Made by a program: the position numbers and the translations under genes. The notes beneath the pieces were generated by a model. That model ran no database searches, was not told the origin of the DNA, and was given only the letters and a program-made list of their open reading frames with translations. From Takakia lepidozioides (lineage: Eukaryota; Streptophyta; Takakiopsida; Takakiales; Takakiaceae), in NCBI GenBank assembly GCA_030704615.1, contig CM060734.1, positions 40,380,042 to 40,440,041 of the forward strand: a stretch of 60,000 nt of DNA. Direction: 5' to 3'. Each line of letters starts with the position of its first letter. Position 1 is the first letter of the stretch. Below, one piece after another: positions 11,218-21,486 of this stretch.

Positions 11218-11595
11218 TCATAAGACGTTGTTTGCCGTAGCCTTGTGGCCATTGACCCCGCGCCCAATTTGAGCGGGAACAAAAGGGACAGAACCTACCT
11301 CTATCAGGGGCTGACGTTGGTAGTAAGACTTACCTCCATATAAAGAATTAATCCGGGTTTTCCAGATATCCTCTAGAAATCCCTTCACACAAGCATCAAT
11401 CTGCTGTGTGTGATTTGCCCAAAAACTAGACCTCAGGAGGGCCTGGGCTTTTGGCTCAGCCTCGAGACTTTCAAAGTTGGTAAACAGGGGTACAGGCACA
11501 ATTCCCTTAATAGATTTGAAGAGAGCGTCTCTTTGGTGAGAAAAGAGTTCCAAAGCATCTTCTCCAAGCCCATGTTGGGTAAATGCAGCGGTCAT
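11218..11595 (-). pseudogene. Chimeric ORF beginning with a PPR motif
   Basis: A 125-codon frame starts MTAAFTQHGLGEDALELFS, a clear PPR half-motif, then changes to a sequence I do not recognise (about residues 22-125). It shows no further PPR units. It is probably the edge of another PPR relic joined to unrelated DNA. Confidence 0.45.
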
Positions 11596-11794
11596 TGCAT
11601 TCTATGAGACCACATTTCGTTGTGGCATTTACTCCGCACTCGAGCACGCGATGCCCCTGCGCTGCAAGACAATTTGGGCAGTCCGGGCAGATATAATTTT
11701 TTTGACAACGACGATGACGTGTCTACGAGTGGCGACGAAACGTGGCGATGATGACGTGGCACTATGGCACCCTATTCCTGCTCTAAACTATCTT

Positions 11795-12850
11795 GCTAGA
11801 ACTAGGGCTTCGCGTTGCTCCACACTACTAGCGACGACTTCTGAGAAGGACGTCCGGACGGATGGGCCATATTCGAGGTTTATGATAGAGACCAGTTTTG
11901 ATTGGGGGGTGGGTGGGTGGGTGTGGAGGAGTTGGAGGGGTTCTCCATGGGTCGTCCTGGTATAACAAGTAGATTTGGACTATGATGTATCTGTATTTAT
12001 TGATTATCCGTTGTGAGGATGTATTGGGACAAAATAGAGATAATTGAAAACTTTTTGAAGGAGAAGAAGGATGGTCTTTATAAAATATGGGGGCCCTTAC
12101 ATGGATATTTGGTTTGAAATGTTTACAGGTGTCTGATTTAAGCGCTACCAAGCTAACTTATGCTTTTGCTCCAGTTGTCGTCGTTCGACTCTGTGTCCTC
12201 CGGTGCTTTGGCCAACAATTTGACCCCTTTTAGTTGGAATGAAAGTCCGTGTTTTTTGTGACAAAAATTCATCCAATATTGGATGTTGCACTTCACGGCA
12301 TCTCCCTTGAACGTATGGATTCTCCATTCATTTTTTGGCCATTTTCACTAAGGACTTCGATTGTATTATATACTTCGTTGTCATTTGTTTTTAGCCGTTT
12401 ATTTGTACTAGCCGTCGAGCTAGAGTTGTTCGTGTTAGTTTTTTGGAGGTTTCTCGTAAAGCTCATATTGTTTCCCCAATCCACGTCATATTTCCCCCGA
12501 TCCACGTCATATCCTCGCCTCTCCTCCTCCAGTAATCGGACCATTCCGTAATTCTATTTGCATAGTCGAACAAGAAATGGCTATCTTCTATCAATATTGA
12601 GAATTGTGCGTCCTTGGATTCTTCGACAAAGGTCACAAATCTGTAGTTCCCGGTTTTGCCAAGGTTGGGAAATTTTGCAATACCTACGAAAATGACTATT
12701 TCTTCAAGTTCCGAAGGGTCATTCCACAAGGCGCTATGGAAGTTTGAATTGTAAGGTAGTCACTCCCATGTGTTTCCCACCTTTAGGGCATGATGGTCAT
12801 TGGACGTGAAATTGTCGTATATGGTGTCCGTTATGTCTTGGTGGGTAGAG
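11795..12850 (-). repeat. Inverted copy L of an unknown dispersed repeat
   Basis: Reverse-complemented, this segment aligns by eye over about 1 kb to 16625-17780. Shared landmarks include ACCCACCAAGACATAAC, TTCAAACTTCCATAGCGCCTT, CATAAACCT and GGAGCAACGC. The two copies lie in opposite orientation with about 3.8 kb between them. Neither shows an obvious target duplication, so they may be two insertions of one element or the ends of a larger one. Confidence 0.8.
12145..12780 (-). pseudogene. Unknown repeat-encoded protein, copy L (broken)
   Basis: Minus-strand frames 12463-12729, 12293-12544 and 12145-12327 are successive pieces of the protein that is open in copy R. Recognisable shared text is GKTGNYRFVTF, SILIEDSHFLFDYANRITEW and NNMSFTRNLQK. 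Three frame changes break it. No family is recognised; GNYRFVTF followed by a short hydrophobic stretch is faintly RRM-like, which I do not treat as an assignment. Confidence 0.55.
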
Positions 12851-15800
12851 AGAGAGAAGATATACATGTCATGTCAAGACATGGACAAGACCACTAAGGT
12901 CATTGTCATTGAAAGACAATGCAGCCCTTTACAGGGCACCATCTAACAACCTTTTTTTTTAAAACCATCTCATTTGAATACCTCGTTACATTTCAGGGTA
13001 TCTGAAAAAACAGGGTGGGAGGGCGGGATTCCTGGTCATTCATATCAAGAAAGCACCATGGGTTGACATCAGACATTCATCGCCATACTTGTAGATTGTA
13101 ATCTCATTTCAAAAACCCAGATTGCAGGTCTGGAGATAAATCTCCAGAACCAAGCATATAGTACTTAAAATTGAAATTGAAACAGTAAGACATATATGTC
13201 TTAAGCATATTCCAGCCAACCCATACTGGTACATCTGGATCTGGTATTTCTATTGCAGGCCAGCGGAGATGCAAAGCAAGCACAATATAGGGAGTATATT
13301 AAGAGACCATATAGAGCTTACCAATTTTTTGTCCCAAGAGATCACTTGGGGTACTTTAGAAAACAGTTTGTAGTCTAAAAAGAGCCCAACAATGTGATGC
13401 TTGGTAGTCTATAAATAACCACAATGTCTGTTTTACAAGACATAAGACACAAGCATGATTCATAAAATAGAAATAGGGCCGAGTTTTTTTAAGCAGATAC
13501 AAGTCTGGAGTGGTATTCCAGGGCCTTAAAAATAGCTCTGCCAGGGTAGAAAGTAACCGCACCTCCCAATGAATTTGACAACGCGGAATCAAGCCGCTAA
13601 GTCGTCAAGCCGCCATCACGCAGCTCCAGGGAAAAACCAAAGCCCAAGTGTCGGGTTGTTAGGTTTAGAGAGGTGATCAAACACGCACCCTGCAATTTCA
13701 TTCGGTCTGCATGAGAAATTGCATGTAGCTGATAGGTCATTTTCGTGGGATTTTATCCACTAGAGATGAAATCAGTACGTTTCCAGGATGTCATCCATTC
13801 TGGGTGACATCCGACAAGGATGAAAAACCAACCATTCATTAGGTTTAAACCATAAGCTCATATTTAGGATAGATGAAATTTCGAACCCCTCAAGACCATA
13901 ATTCACACCCTAAATGAATTAAATGGTGAGAATAAGAAATCCTTGGAAAATAAAAAATCAGATCATCCGTTAGGTTTTCATCCATCAAGGTCCACCTACT
14001 CGTAACCAGCATGATCGCATCCGCTTCTAACAACCAAGAGCTTCGCGGTGCTCCTCGCATCCCAACCTTGTTTCTCTTATTTTTAAGCAAAAACCATAAG
14101 TGCTAGTTTGTGTTTCCAAGAGCCACCAAAGGACAATCACAAACACTATGAAAGGAGTACTGTGCTAAGACTACAAGAGGGAGTTTTTGGGCTTGATGGT
14201 AGCAGGAAGTAGGAGATAGAGCTATGGTGGAAGAAGGTGAAAAAAATAAGAAGAATGAAACCTTTGCAATCAGACACTGGAGATCCAGAGCCATTGCTCT
14301 TACTAGAGACACACATCGGGCATTCACACTCTCTTTAACCACTCTACATTTGTTTATTGTTCAAAGGTGAACTCCATGCCCTGAGTTTAAATTTCAGTTT
14401 GCTTCCGAAGGTTTGTAGGCCCTTCAGATCATTCTTAAGGTCCTCACCAATTTCACAAACTGGAAGTAAGTACGTATATTAAAAGAGAGAGAGAGAGACC
14501 TACCATAAAACAAGAAAAAGAAACACTACGTGGTCTACGTGGTTAGACATGACACTCAAGAATCGGTCTTAAGATGGTGCAGCTACTGTCCATTTCACAT
14601 TGCAGGTCTTAAGGTGCAACTACTGGTATATTGACTCTAGTCTATATTCAAGATCAAGTGATCAAGAGACCAAGAAGGAAATCAATGTTCTCTTTACGAC
14701 TCAATTGTGGTGGGCATATTTTACAAGTTTCACTGCGATTAGCCTCTGGCAGAACCTACCTTGAAATGGTGTGGTCAAAAGAGTCCTCGATGATCTTCAA
14801 GGCTGATTCCTTGGAATCTGGACAAAGAAGAAGAAGAATCTCTGCTGCTGCAGCTCTATGCCGCAATGTATTTGTTCAGTGCAACCGAAATTATCAACGC
14901 ACAACACTCATAAACTTCACCTTCAACAATTCATGCACATCCTTTTCATGTTGTGCAACTAAGAGATCAACTCGACAAATTCTGTAAAACCAAACATTCT
15001 AGAATCTATTGCCAGACATTTGTGTACTCTAATTTAATCCACTGTGGTCTAAGATTGTCATATTTCCCATTAGTGGAGCCAGCAAGAGGAGAATGGAAAG
15101 GAAAAGGCAGAGGGGGAAGGGCTGGAGGAAGCAGATTTGGGGGAGGTATTACCTTAGAGAGAAGCTCTTCACAATTGTTTTGTTCCTGTCATGAAACCAC
15201 AGAAGCTCACATTAGGTCGTATTGGCTGAATTGCACACTTGTGTTATTAATCCCACACATGTAATTGTTTCAAGCTGTTTGGATGTAGGCCATCTAATAG
15301 TTGTCACATAGATACCATGAACCAGTAAATCACAAGCTGAAGGCGAGCATCGTCATCTAAGTAGAGAGAGTCAAATGATGGCTCTTTGCTTTAGTTTAGT
15401 ATTCCGCAAGCACGCACACAAGAGGTAGAATGTCCGAGGATAATGAGGTTAGGTGTAAAACTTCCCTGCACTTGTTTCCAGTTTGCGACACGGGTGAGGG
15501 CTTTAAGGATGATCATAAAAGCATTAGACAACACCTTGAATGGCAGGCGGTGTGTTAATTGAGAAGAAAAGTTCAATAGCCCTTACATTGTTTCATAATG
15601 GACCCTGGATGGAGATTTGAAGGAAGGCTGTCGGTTTGAAATGTCTTAATAGCTTCAAATGCATCTCCCATACCATGAACATTGGCTCCCCTCACCTCCT
15701 TGCCTTCATTCCCCTCAGTATTCAGTAACCCCTGGCCCAATTACATGACACTATTTTAGTTCATCCCAATTTGGGTACTTGGGGCTTCCAAGTCTTTGTG

Positions 15801-16624
15801 CGAATACCGAATAACACATTGCATAATAGGCAAAAACATTCCCAGCACAGGTCTTGCATTCTGTTGCCTGTAGATGACACTACAACATATATTTTCAATT
15901 TCAACAAGTGCCCCTCAACTACTACACAGGAAATGTTGGCTGAATGAAAGCTCCATTAACTGATATAAGAAGTGTCTTCTAAATAAGTGATTTCTTTCTA
16001 GCTTGGACTAAATTTGACAGTTGCTAAGACGGAGTTCAGCTATAGAATTTTTAGCCCTTGTGTTTATACTGGTGGTGGTTGGGGTCATCCCGTAAGTCAG
16101 TTGCAGGTATGAACTTATTTTCCCATAGCTTGCCATAAGTGGACAGAGTCCCCACACTGACCAAGCTGACGCTGGTAAGAAAAGCTCGAGCTTCTTCTCA
16201 ACCTTGAATAAAATAGGCTAACAAAAGAATTACTACGCGGGACAACCATCAGCATGAGTTCGACAGTAAATTGTATAATGACTGAGCAGTAACCCACTTT
16301 AGAGGAGGGATTATCATATGCTCAGGAGTTCACCAAGTTGGGCAACAAAGAGGGCCTATGTGGCCATGTTTGTCAGGAAAGGTTCTCATGTGTCTGTAAT
16401 TATGTTGTTCCTGCAACCCCTACCTAGTTATTTAATAGCGAGTATTTGTATATGAGACTGCTAGTATATTCTGAGCCAATGACCAGCTCACTTGCACACT
16501 GACCACCTGCAAGACACTCATGATGTTCCAAAGTTGTTTGGATTGCAGCATATATACAAACAACCATGTCAACGTCGGAAATAATCGACACCAAAGACAA
16601 TGTAACAAATCAAGAAATTCAAGA
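12851..16624. other. Gene-poor spacer between the inverted copies
   Basis: About 3.8 kb without a coding frame I can support. It has a GA microsatellite near 14489-14502, A/T-rich stretches and scattered frames of 60-120 codons on both strands with no family resemblance. A 103-codon plus frame at 14953-15264 is glycine/arginine-rich in the middle but looks like chance. Confidence 0.5.
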
Positions 16625-17780
16625 AATAACCCACCAAGACATAACAGATGCGATATAGGACAGTTTCACATCCAATGATCATCGTGCCCTAAAGGTCAGG
16701 AACACATGGAAGCGCTTGCCGTACAATTCAAACTTCCATAGCGCCTTATTGAACGTCCTTCGGACCGTGAGGAAATAGTAATTTTTGTAGGTATTTTGAA
16801 ATTCCCCTACCTTGGCAAAACCGGGAATTACAAATGCGTGACCTTCGCCAAAGAATTCAAGGAGGCAAAATTTTCAATATTGATTGAAGACAACCATTTC
16901 TTATTTGATTGCGCAAATAAGATTACAGAATGGTCGGATTACTCGAGAAGGAGAGGCGAAGATATGTCATGGATGGGAGGAAATAACATGAGCTTTACGA
17001 AAAAGATCCAAAAATCTATCGCGATCAACTTTGGCTCAACATCTAGTAACCATAAATGGCAAAAAATAAATGACAACGAAATATATAGTACATTAGAAGT
17101 GCCGAATGAAAATGGACAACAAATGGATGAAGATTCCGTACATTCAAGGGATCTCGTTGCAGTGAAGTGCAACATCAAATATTGGATGAATTTCTGTCAC
17201 AAAAAACACGGACTTTCGTTCCAACTCAAAGGGTCAAATTGTTGACCAAGGGACACATAATCAAAAGATGACAAATGGAGCAAAAGCATAGTTTGGTAGC
17301 GCAGAGATCAGACACATGTAAACCTTTGAAACCAAATATCAATGTAAATACCACCATCTTTATCAAGACCATTCTTTTCTCGTCTCCAAAAGGTCTACAA
17401 TTCCCTCTATTTTGTCCTAATACATGCTCACAACGGATGGTCAATAAATATTGTTTTATCATAATCCAAATCTACTTGTTGTATCAAGACGACCCACATT
17501 TTATGTCTTTCGATGGATATTTATGATAAATCTTTTCCAATGAGGTCTCCTGTTGCATCTGCTTTCTGTTTTACAACATAGAGAGCATAAGGTCCATGGA
17601 AAACCCCTCCAACTAAAGACTATATGCAGCTCCTCTCCTCTGTTCCTCCTCCCCCGCCCCCCACGCAAATCAGAACTGCATGAGCGAGATTTTGGTAGGC
17701 TACATGATGCGTAGTCTCTCTCATAAACCTTGAGTATAGCCCATCTGTCCGGCGGAGCAACGCAAAGCCCTAGTATTTTA
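16625..17780 (+). repeat. Inverted copy R of the unknown dispersed repeat
   Basis: The plus-strand counterpart of the copy at 11795-12850. Homology runs from about 16625 to 17505, is interrupted by about 90 bp present only here, and resumes from about 17595 to 17780. It holds a longer open frame than copy L and is therefore the better-preserved copy. Confidence 0.8.
16796..17245 (+). CDS. Unknown repeat-encoded protein, copy R
   Basis: A 149-codon frame. The family relationship is only to copy L. It begins near GKTGNYKCVTFAKEF, continues with SILIEDNHFLFDCANKITEW and RRRGEDMSWMGG, and ends near HKKHGLSFQLKGSNC. The homology upstream of the first ATG suggests the true protein begins earlier, around 16740, in a part now broken. 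Downstream, 17275-17526 continues the similarity to copy L. It is probably an ORF of a low-copy transposon; its function is unknown. Confidence 0.45.
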   Translation: MKFPYLGKTGNYKCVTFAKEFKEAKFSILIEDNHFLFDCANKITEWSDYSRRRGEDMSWMGGNNMSFTKKIQKSIAINFGSTSSNHKWQKINDNEIYSTLEVPNENGQQMDEDSVHSRDLVAVKCNIKYWMNFCHKKHGLSFQLKGSNC

Positions 17781-17804
17781 TGTACCCATTACTACTAAGT
17801 TACA

Positions 17805-18600
17805 GGTTGTCATGGTAAGACATCATGGCATCATGTGGATTAGCCTTTAGGTTTGAGGTTCAAACCCCTATGTACTATCTCTATTTGCCTTGAACATATT
17901 GCGGTTCTACAACCTATGTGCTTTAATAAGAATGATCTCAACTTCAATTTTTGACAACCCTCAAATAATATATTTAAGATAATATATAATGATAATTTAA
18001 TTTAAAAAAATTATGTATTAACTAAAATTTAAAAATCTCAATAATTATTTTTGACATTTCTCAAAAACTATAGTTGAAGTAATATATTTTATTAAATGAA
18101 TAAAAACTAGATATAATTTTGAAGTATAAATGGTACAACTGACCTATAGACCAATGCTACGACATCATTTGTATTGGTATCTGTGTTTGAGTTCAAATCC
18201 TATGTGTTGTCTTGTGGCTCCGGCTATGCTTGTTTACCTTTTTGGCTTTGAAAATAGATTTATTTTCTCCTCAAAGCCTAGTTGCTTACATCATGTGCAT
18301 TGGCCTAGTGTGGTCTTAGGCTCAAATCAATCCCCTATTAAGCTCCAAGCTTCAGGCTGTAAAACTGCCTTGTTTGCCTTCGTAATCCTTTATTTCCACA
18401 CAACCCAATTGGTGACATCATACATACTTTCAAGTTTCTAATATAGGCCTACCTATGCGTCTGGGGTTCAAACCCTAAGTACTATCCCTATTTGCCTTCA
18501 AGGCTCTAAAGGGGGTTATCTCATGCAATATTAGCCAATAGGTTTGGAGTCCAAAGCATCAATTTTTAAGCTATGGCTCTACTATTTATTTTTCATGGCC
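17805..18600 (+). repeat. Array of diverged tRNA/SINE-like modules
   Basis: About five related modules begin near 17815, 18150, 18275, 18410 and 18510. Each has a GACATCATGTG-like word, a GG(T)TTGAGGTTCAAAC-like B-box word, and then ATGTACTATCCCTATTTGCC-like sequence in the better copies. GGTTCAAACCC at 17857-17867 and 18472-18482 is close to the RNA polymerase III B-box. No cloverleaf can be folded by eye and the A-box spacing is short, so these are at most SINE-derived relics. An AT-rich insert separates the first two modules. Confidence 0.45.
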
Positions 18601-19716
18601 CGAAATGAGGTTTATTCCCTCATGGCATGTTTAATCTAGACATCATATTGTGTACTAGGAAACTCCTTCTACATCATTAATTTGATTAAGTATCTTTCTT
18701 TAATCTATTTCTTGTTAGCCAATGTCATTCCAATTTTACAACTAGTAGAGTCTATGTTATTTCTATCACATTCTAATGTTTCATGTGTTAATGTTTCAGA
18801 ACGAATAAATATACTAAAAAAAATATTTGTACAAAATTTATATATGAGTTAATATACAAAAAATTCGTCTCCTCAACTTTCCACATTTCTCCTAGAAAAT
18901 TAATGAACAGTCGATGTTGGTTTTATCAACATGTACTTTTAAGGCACTTGATTTAGTCATGTACTTTGTGAGGTACCTTGTGATTAGGGATTCTAATTTG
19001 GATGCATTGCATAGAATGAATTTGACGTACAAAAACTTTCACAACTTCTTGTCCAAAATTTGCTTTTTACTCCTTTCCAAATAGTTGAAGCAATTATATC
19101 AATACCAATTTCTCGAAAAGCAAACTGTGCTTCATCTGACACTGCTTTACTTGTATATTTTTTCACAAGTTGCCTCTGTTGGGTAATGCAGCACATGATG
19201 TATAACCATGACTTACATATATATTTACTTCACGCCTATCTCATTTAGAGGATCAAGATCTGTGGCATATATACTAAATGGACATCTTTCAAATATATGT
19301 TATAAGTAATTTTTTTCCATCATATGCACCACAAGACTTGAATTTGTTGTTGAAATAGATATTTAAACAACAGATGTCCAACTGTTTTCAGTTGATGCTT
19401 CCTCCAACCAATATGGTAACTTTTTGGATTGCTCTAGTCCATTGGGTATATCACTGTAAATGATATGTAATTGTATTGATGTTGGTAATCCAAGTTTTCC
19501 AATAAATGTATTGTAATTGAAGAAAAAAAATTGATAGTAAATTGTATGACCAATGTCTCAACATGATAATATGTGGACATTAATTTTTGATATACATCTA
19601 CAAAATGACAGAATTCCTGAATAGATGTTATGATGTGTTTCTCTACAAAAAGTACATGAGTAAACTTCTATAATAATATTGAGGATCCACCTCTACACCA
19701 GGAGAGCATATAGGGC
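18601..19716. other. AT-rich intergenic region
   Basis: No supported gene. Only short frames without family resemblance appear on either strand. The region ends at the left LTR of retrotransposon A, flanked on its left by AGGGC (19712-19716), which would be one copy of a 5-bp target duplication if the right end could be found. Confidence 0.5.
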
Positions 19717-19948
19717 TGTAGAATAATAGGAATTTCTGACTTAATGACAATTTTCAGAACTTTTTAATATCTTTCTCATTGATATAGCCTGCGATACCTT
19801 CGATATTGCTGCGATAGGGCAATGTTCTTCGATATCTTGTATACAGTCGATAGTCTATCTTGGACTGAATGATAGAAGAGATGGATGAATAATTGTAAAG
19901 GATAGATGATGAGTTTGAGCGGTTATTACAGTTATTGAAGCGCCCTGC

Positions 19949-19957
19949 TATATAAAT
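19949..19957 (+). promoter_or_regulatory. TATA box of the LTR A promoter
   Basis: TATATAAAT follows GCGCCCTGC. The matching position in element B (minus strand, about 56926-56935) has TATATATTA after GCTCTGC, so the box is conserved between copies. Transcription would start about 30 bases downstream, near 19985. Confidence 0.65.
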
Positions 19958-20400
19958 GATAAGCAGAAAGTGTCAATTGAGTCAGAGAGCCGTGACCGGG
20001 AGTAGGGAGAGTAGAGTGAGTAGGAGATAGACTATAGAGTTATTCTGCAATGGTAGATTTAGTACTGCGTTCTTGCAGTGTTGTGATTTATGACTGAGAA
20101 GAAGAAGAAGAAAAATGAAGTGCAATTCACTTTGTGTATGTGTGAAGAATGGAGTGATGGAATGAGAATGTGTTTCCGTGTGTAAGATTTGAAGAACCAT
20201 AACTATATGAGATGATGAGAATGCGCATAAATGAAACAGATAAGAATTCGATGTGAGAATTAGTTTATAGTCTATCAAGAGAAATATCGATATAGAGATA
20301 TTCAAAACTCAAGAAGGAGCACATTAAGGAAACGAAGACAAAGAGAGAGTTTCCAATTGGGTTAATGATAGGAGTGAAACAGTGAATTAAAATCATTTGC

Positions 20401-20709
20401 ATGGCAGAAAGCAATGATGAGGGAATAAAGGAAGTGTCAGAATTGATCTCTGGATTACCAGATCATTTATCGATAACAATCTTTCATAAGCTTTGTTGTA
20501 GTGATAAAGAAGTATTCTTATTGCAATTGGTCAATAAAGAATGGTATAGGGAGATATCCATTCTATACAGGAGTTGTTATTGGAAACATAGTTGGTTGCA
20601 GAAGTGGTATAGACCATTTAAAGGCTATCCTGAACTTATGAGAGAATGGAATCATAATTTTGGTGAGGGAAAATCCCTGGAGCGACTTGAGCAACAGAAT
20701 TGGTGGTGA
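20401..20709 (+). CDS. F-box-like protein encoded inside the LTR (copy F1)
   Basis: A 102-codon frame starts at ATG 20401, within the transcribed part of the LTR. Residues about 14-52 (ISGLPDHLSITIFHKL ... VFLLQLVNKEWYREI ... YWKHSW) follow the F-box pattern: LP near the start, hydrophobic positions, then LVNKEWYR. F-box proteins bridge substrates to SKP1-CUL1 ubiquitin ligases. No substrate-binding repeat follows; the protein is short. A related unit follows at 20730-21055. Element B carries the same pair, so the region belongs to the retrotransposon family. The assignment is from pattern, not a profile search. Confidence 0.65.
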   Translation: MAESNDEGIKEVSELISGLPDHLSITIFHKLCCSDKEVFLLQLVNKEWYREISILYRSCYWKHSWLQKWYRPFKGYPELMREWNHNFGEGKSLERLEQQNWW

Positions 20710-20729
20710 AGAATGAGCACTGGCGATGT

Positions 20730-21055
20730 GTGAAGGAGAATAGCTAGCATATCCTGTAGAATTGATTACTAGACTGCCTAATAGTTTGTCGATATCTTTA
20801 AAATATTACAATGTAGCGACAAAGAGATAATCAATCTATGGATAGTCAGTAAAGAGTGGTATTGAGAGCTGTTGACTTTGTATCAGAGATATTATTGGAG
20901 GAAGAATATAATGGAGCAATGGTATTTGATTTCAGCCGATGGAGCAGAGTTAATAAAAGATGGAGAGAATATTTATGAATCTGGGAGAATGATGATCGTG
21001 TTAGATGAAGATGACTGTTGGTAGAAGTTGTTTCGAAGAAAGGATAGAGAGAGAT
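20730..21055 (+). pseudogene. Second F-box-like unit in LTR A (copy F2, broken)
   Basis: The nucleotide sequence matches the intact copy at 55863-56153 (minus) of element B, but here it is interrupted by stops (for example just after the ATG-GAAGGAGAATAG start region) and an indel near 20795. Recognisable pieces read YPVELITRLPNSLS and KEIINLWIVSKEWY. It is a diverged tandem duplicate of F1. Confidence 0.7.
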
Positions 21056-21169
21056 AGAATAGTCTAGCATCATTATGTATTAGTCGTATAGTCCTTTCCC
21101 CAGCAAACGAACTCTAGACTAATTGATCTTTTCTTTTAGGATTGATCTTAGTTTTATTCTACATCTTTT

Positions 21170-21187
21170 TGGTGCCGCTGCCGGGGA
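21170..21187 (+). promoter_or_regulatory. Primer-binding site of retrotransposon A
   Basis: TGGTGCCGCTGCCGGGGA lies six bases after the LTR end. It differs at two positions from TGGCGCCGTTGCCGGGGA, the site I recall for Athila-type plant elements. Element B has TGGCGCCGCTGCCGGGGA at the matching place. It primes minus-strand DNA synthesis from a host tRNA 3' end. Confidence 0.85.
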
Positions 21188-21249
21188 AACACGATGCGGT
21201 TTGCTATAGTGATGCTTTACTAAAATTTCAAGATAATTACTTTCTGTAG

Positions 21250-21486
21250 AGGAATTACGAGATTACGGGGGGAATCATTCGTAATAGTAAGGTTTCCCCA
21301 CCTGGTTTCAAACTATGTCCTTATTGTAGTTTATGTAAGCAGCATAAGAAGGCAGAGATCCCGGAATGTTTTTGGACTCAGAAGAAGGCGCGGGAGATGG
21401 ATGAGCCTCCCTATTCTCAGTTAACAAAAAGTGGAGATGCTAGCTCTGGCGATAGCGCAGGAGGAGCAGATTCAACTATTGTCTGA
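21250..21486 (+). pseudogene. Small zinc-motif ORF overlapping the gag start
   Basis: The frame reads NSKVSPPGFKLCPYCSL, CKQHKKAEIPECFW and then SGDASSGDSAGGADSTIV before its stop. In element B the same frame is open with a start (55386-55625, minus). Here the ATG region has changed, so no start is obvious. The CPYC...C pattern suggests a small zinc-binding unit. It overlaps gag in another phase by about 55 bases. Confidence 0.5.

Larger units (their letters stand above)
19717..21163 (+). repeat. 5' LTR of retrotransposon A
   Basis: The LTR starts TGTAGAATAATAGG and ends ATTCTACA, short inverted ends matching the LTRs of element B (57167-55711 and to 52354). Length is 1,447 bp. A TATA-like box sits at 19949-19957, so U3 is about 270 bp and the transcribed R-U5 part is about 1.18 kb, unusually long because it carries the F-box-like coding region. 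The primer-binding site begins six bases after the end. Confidence 0.88.

Noticed and set aside
14953-15264. Gly/Arg-rich ORF as an RNA-binding protein
   Set aside because: The repeat is too short, with no flanking domain or conserved context.
17857-17867. True tRNA gene
   Set aside because: Only a B-box-like word is present; no acceptor stem or cloverleaf can be drawn and the A-box distance is too short.
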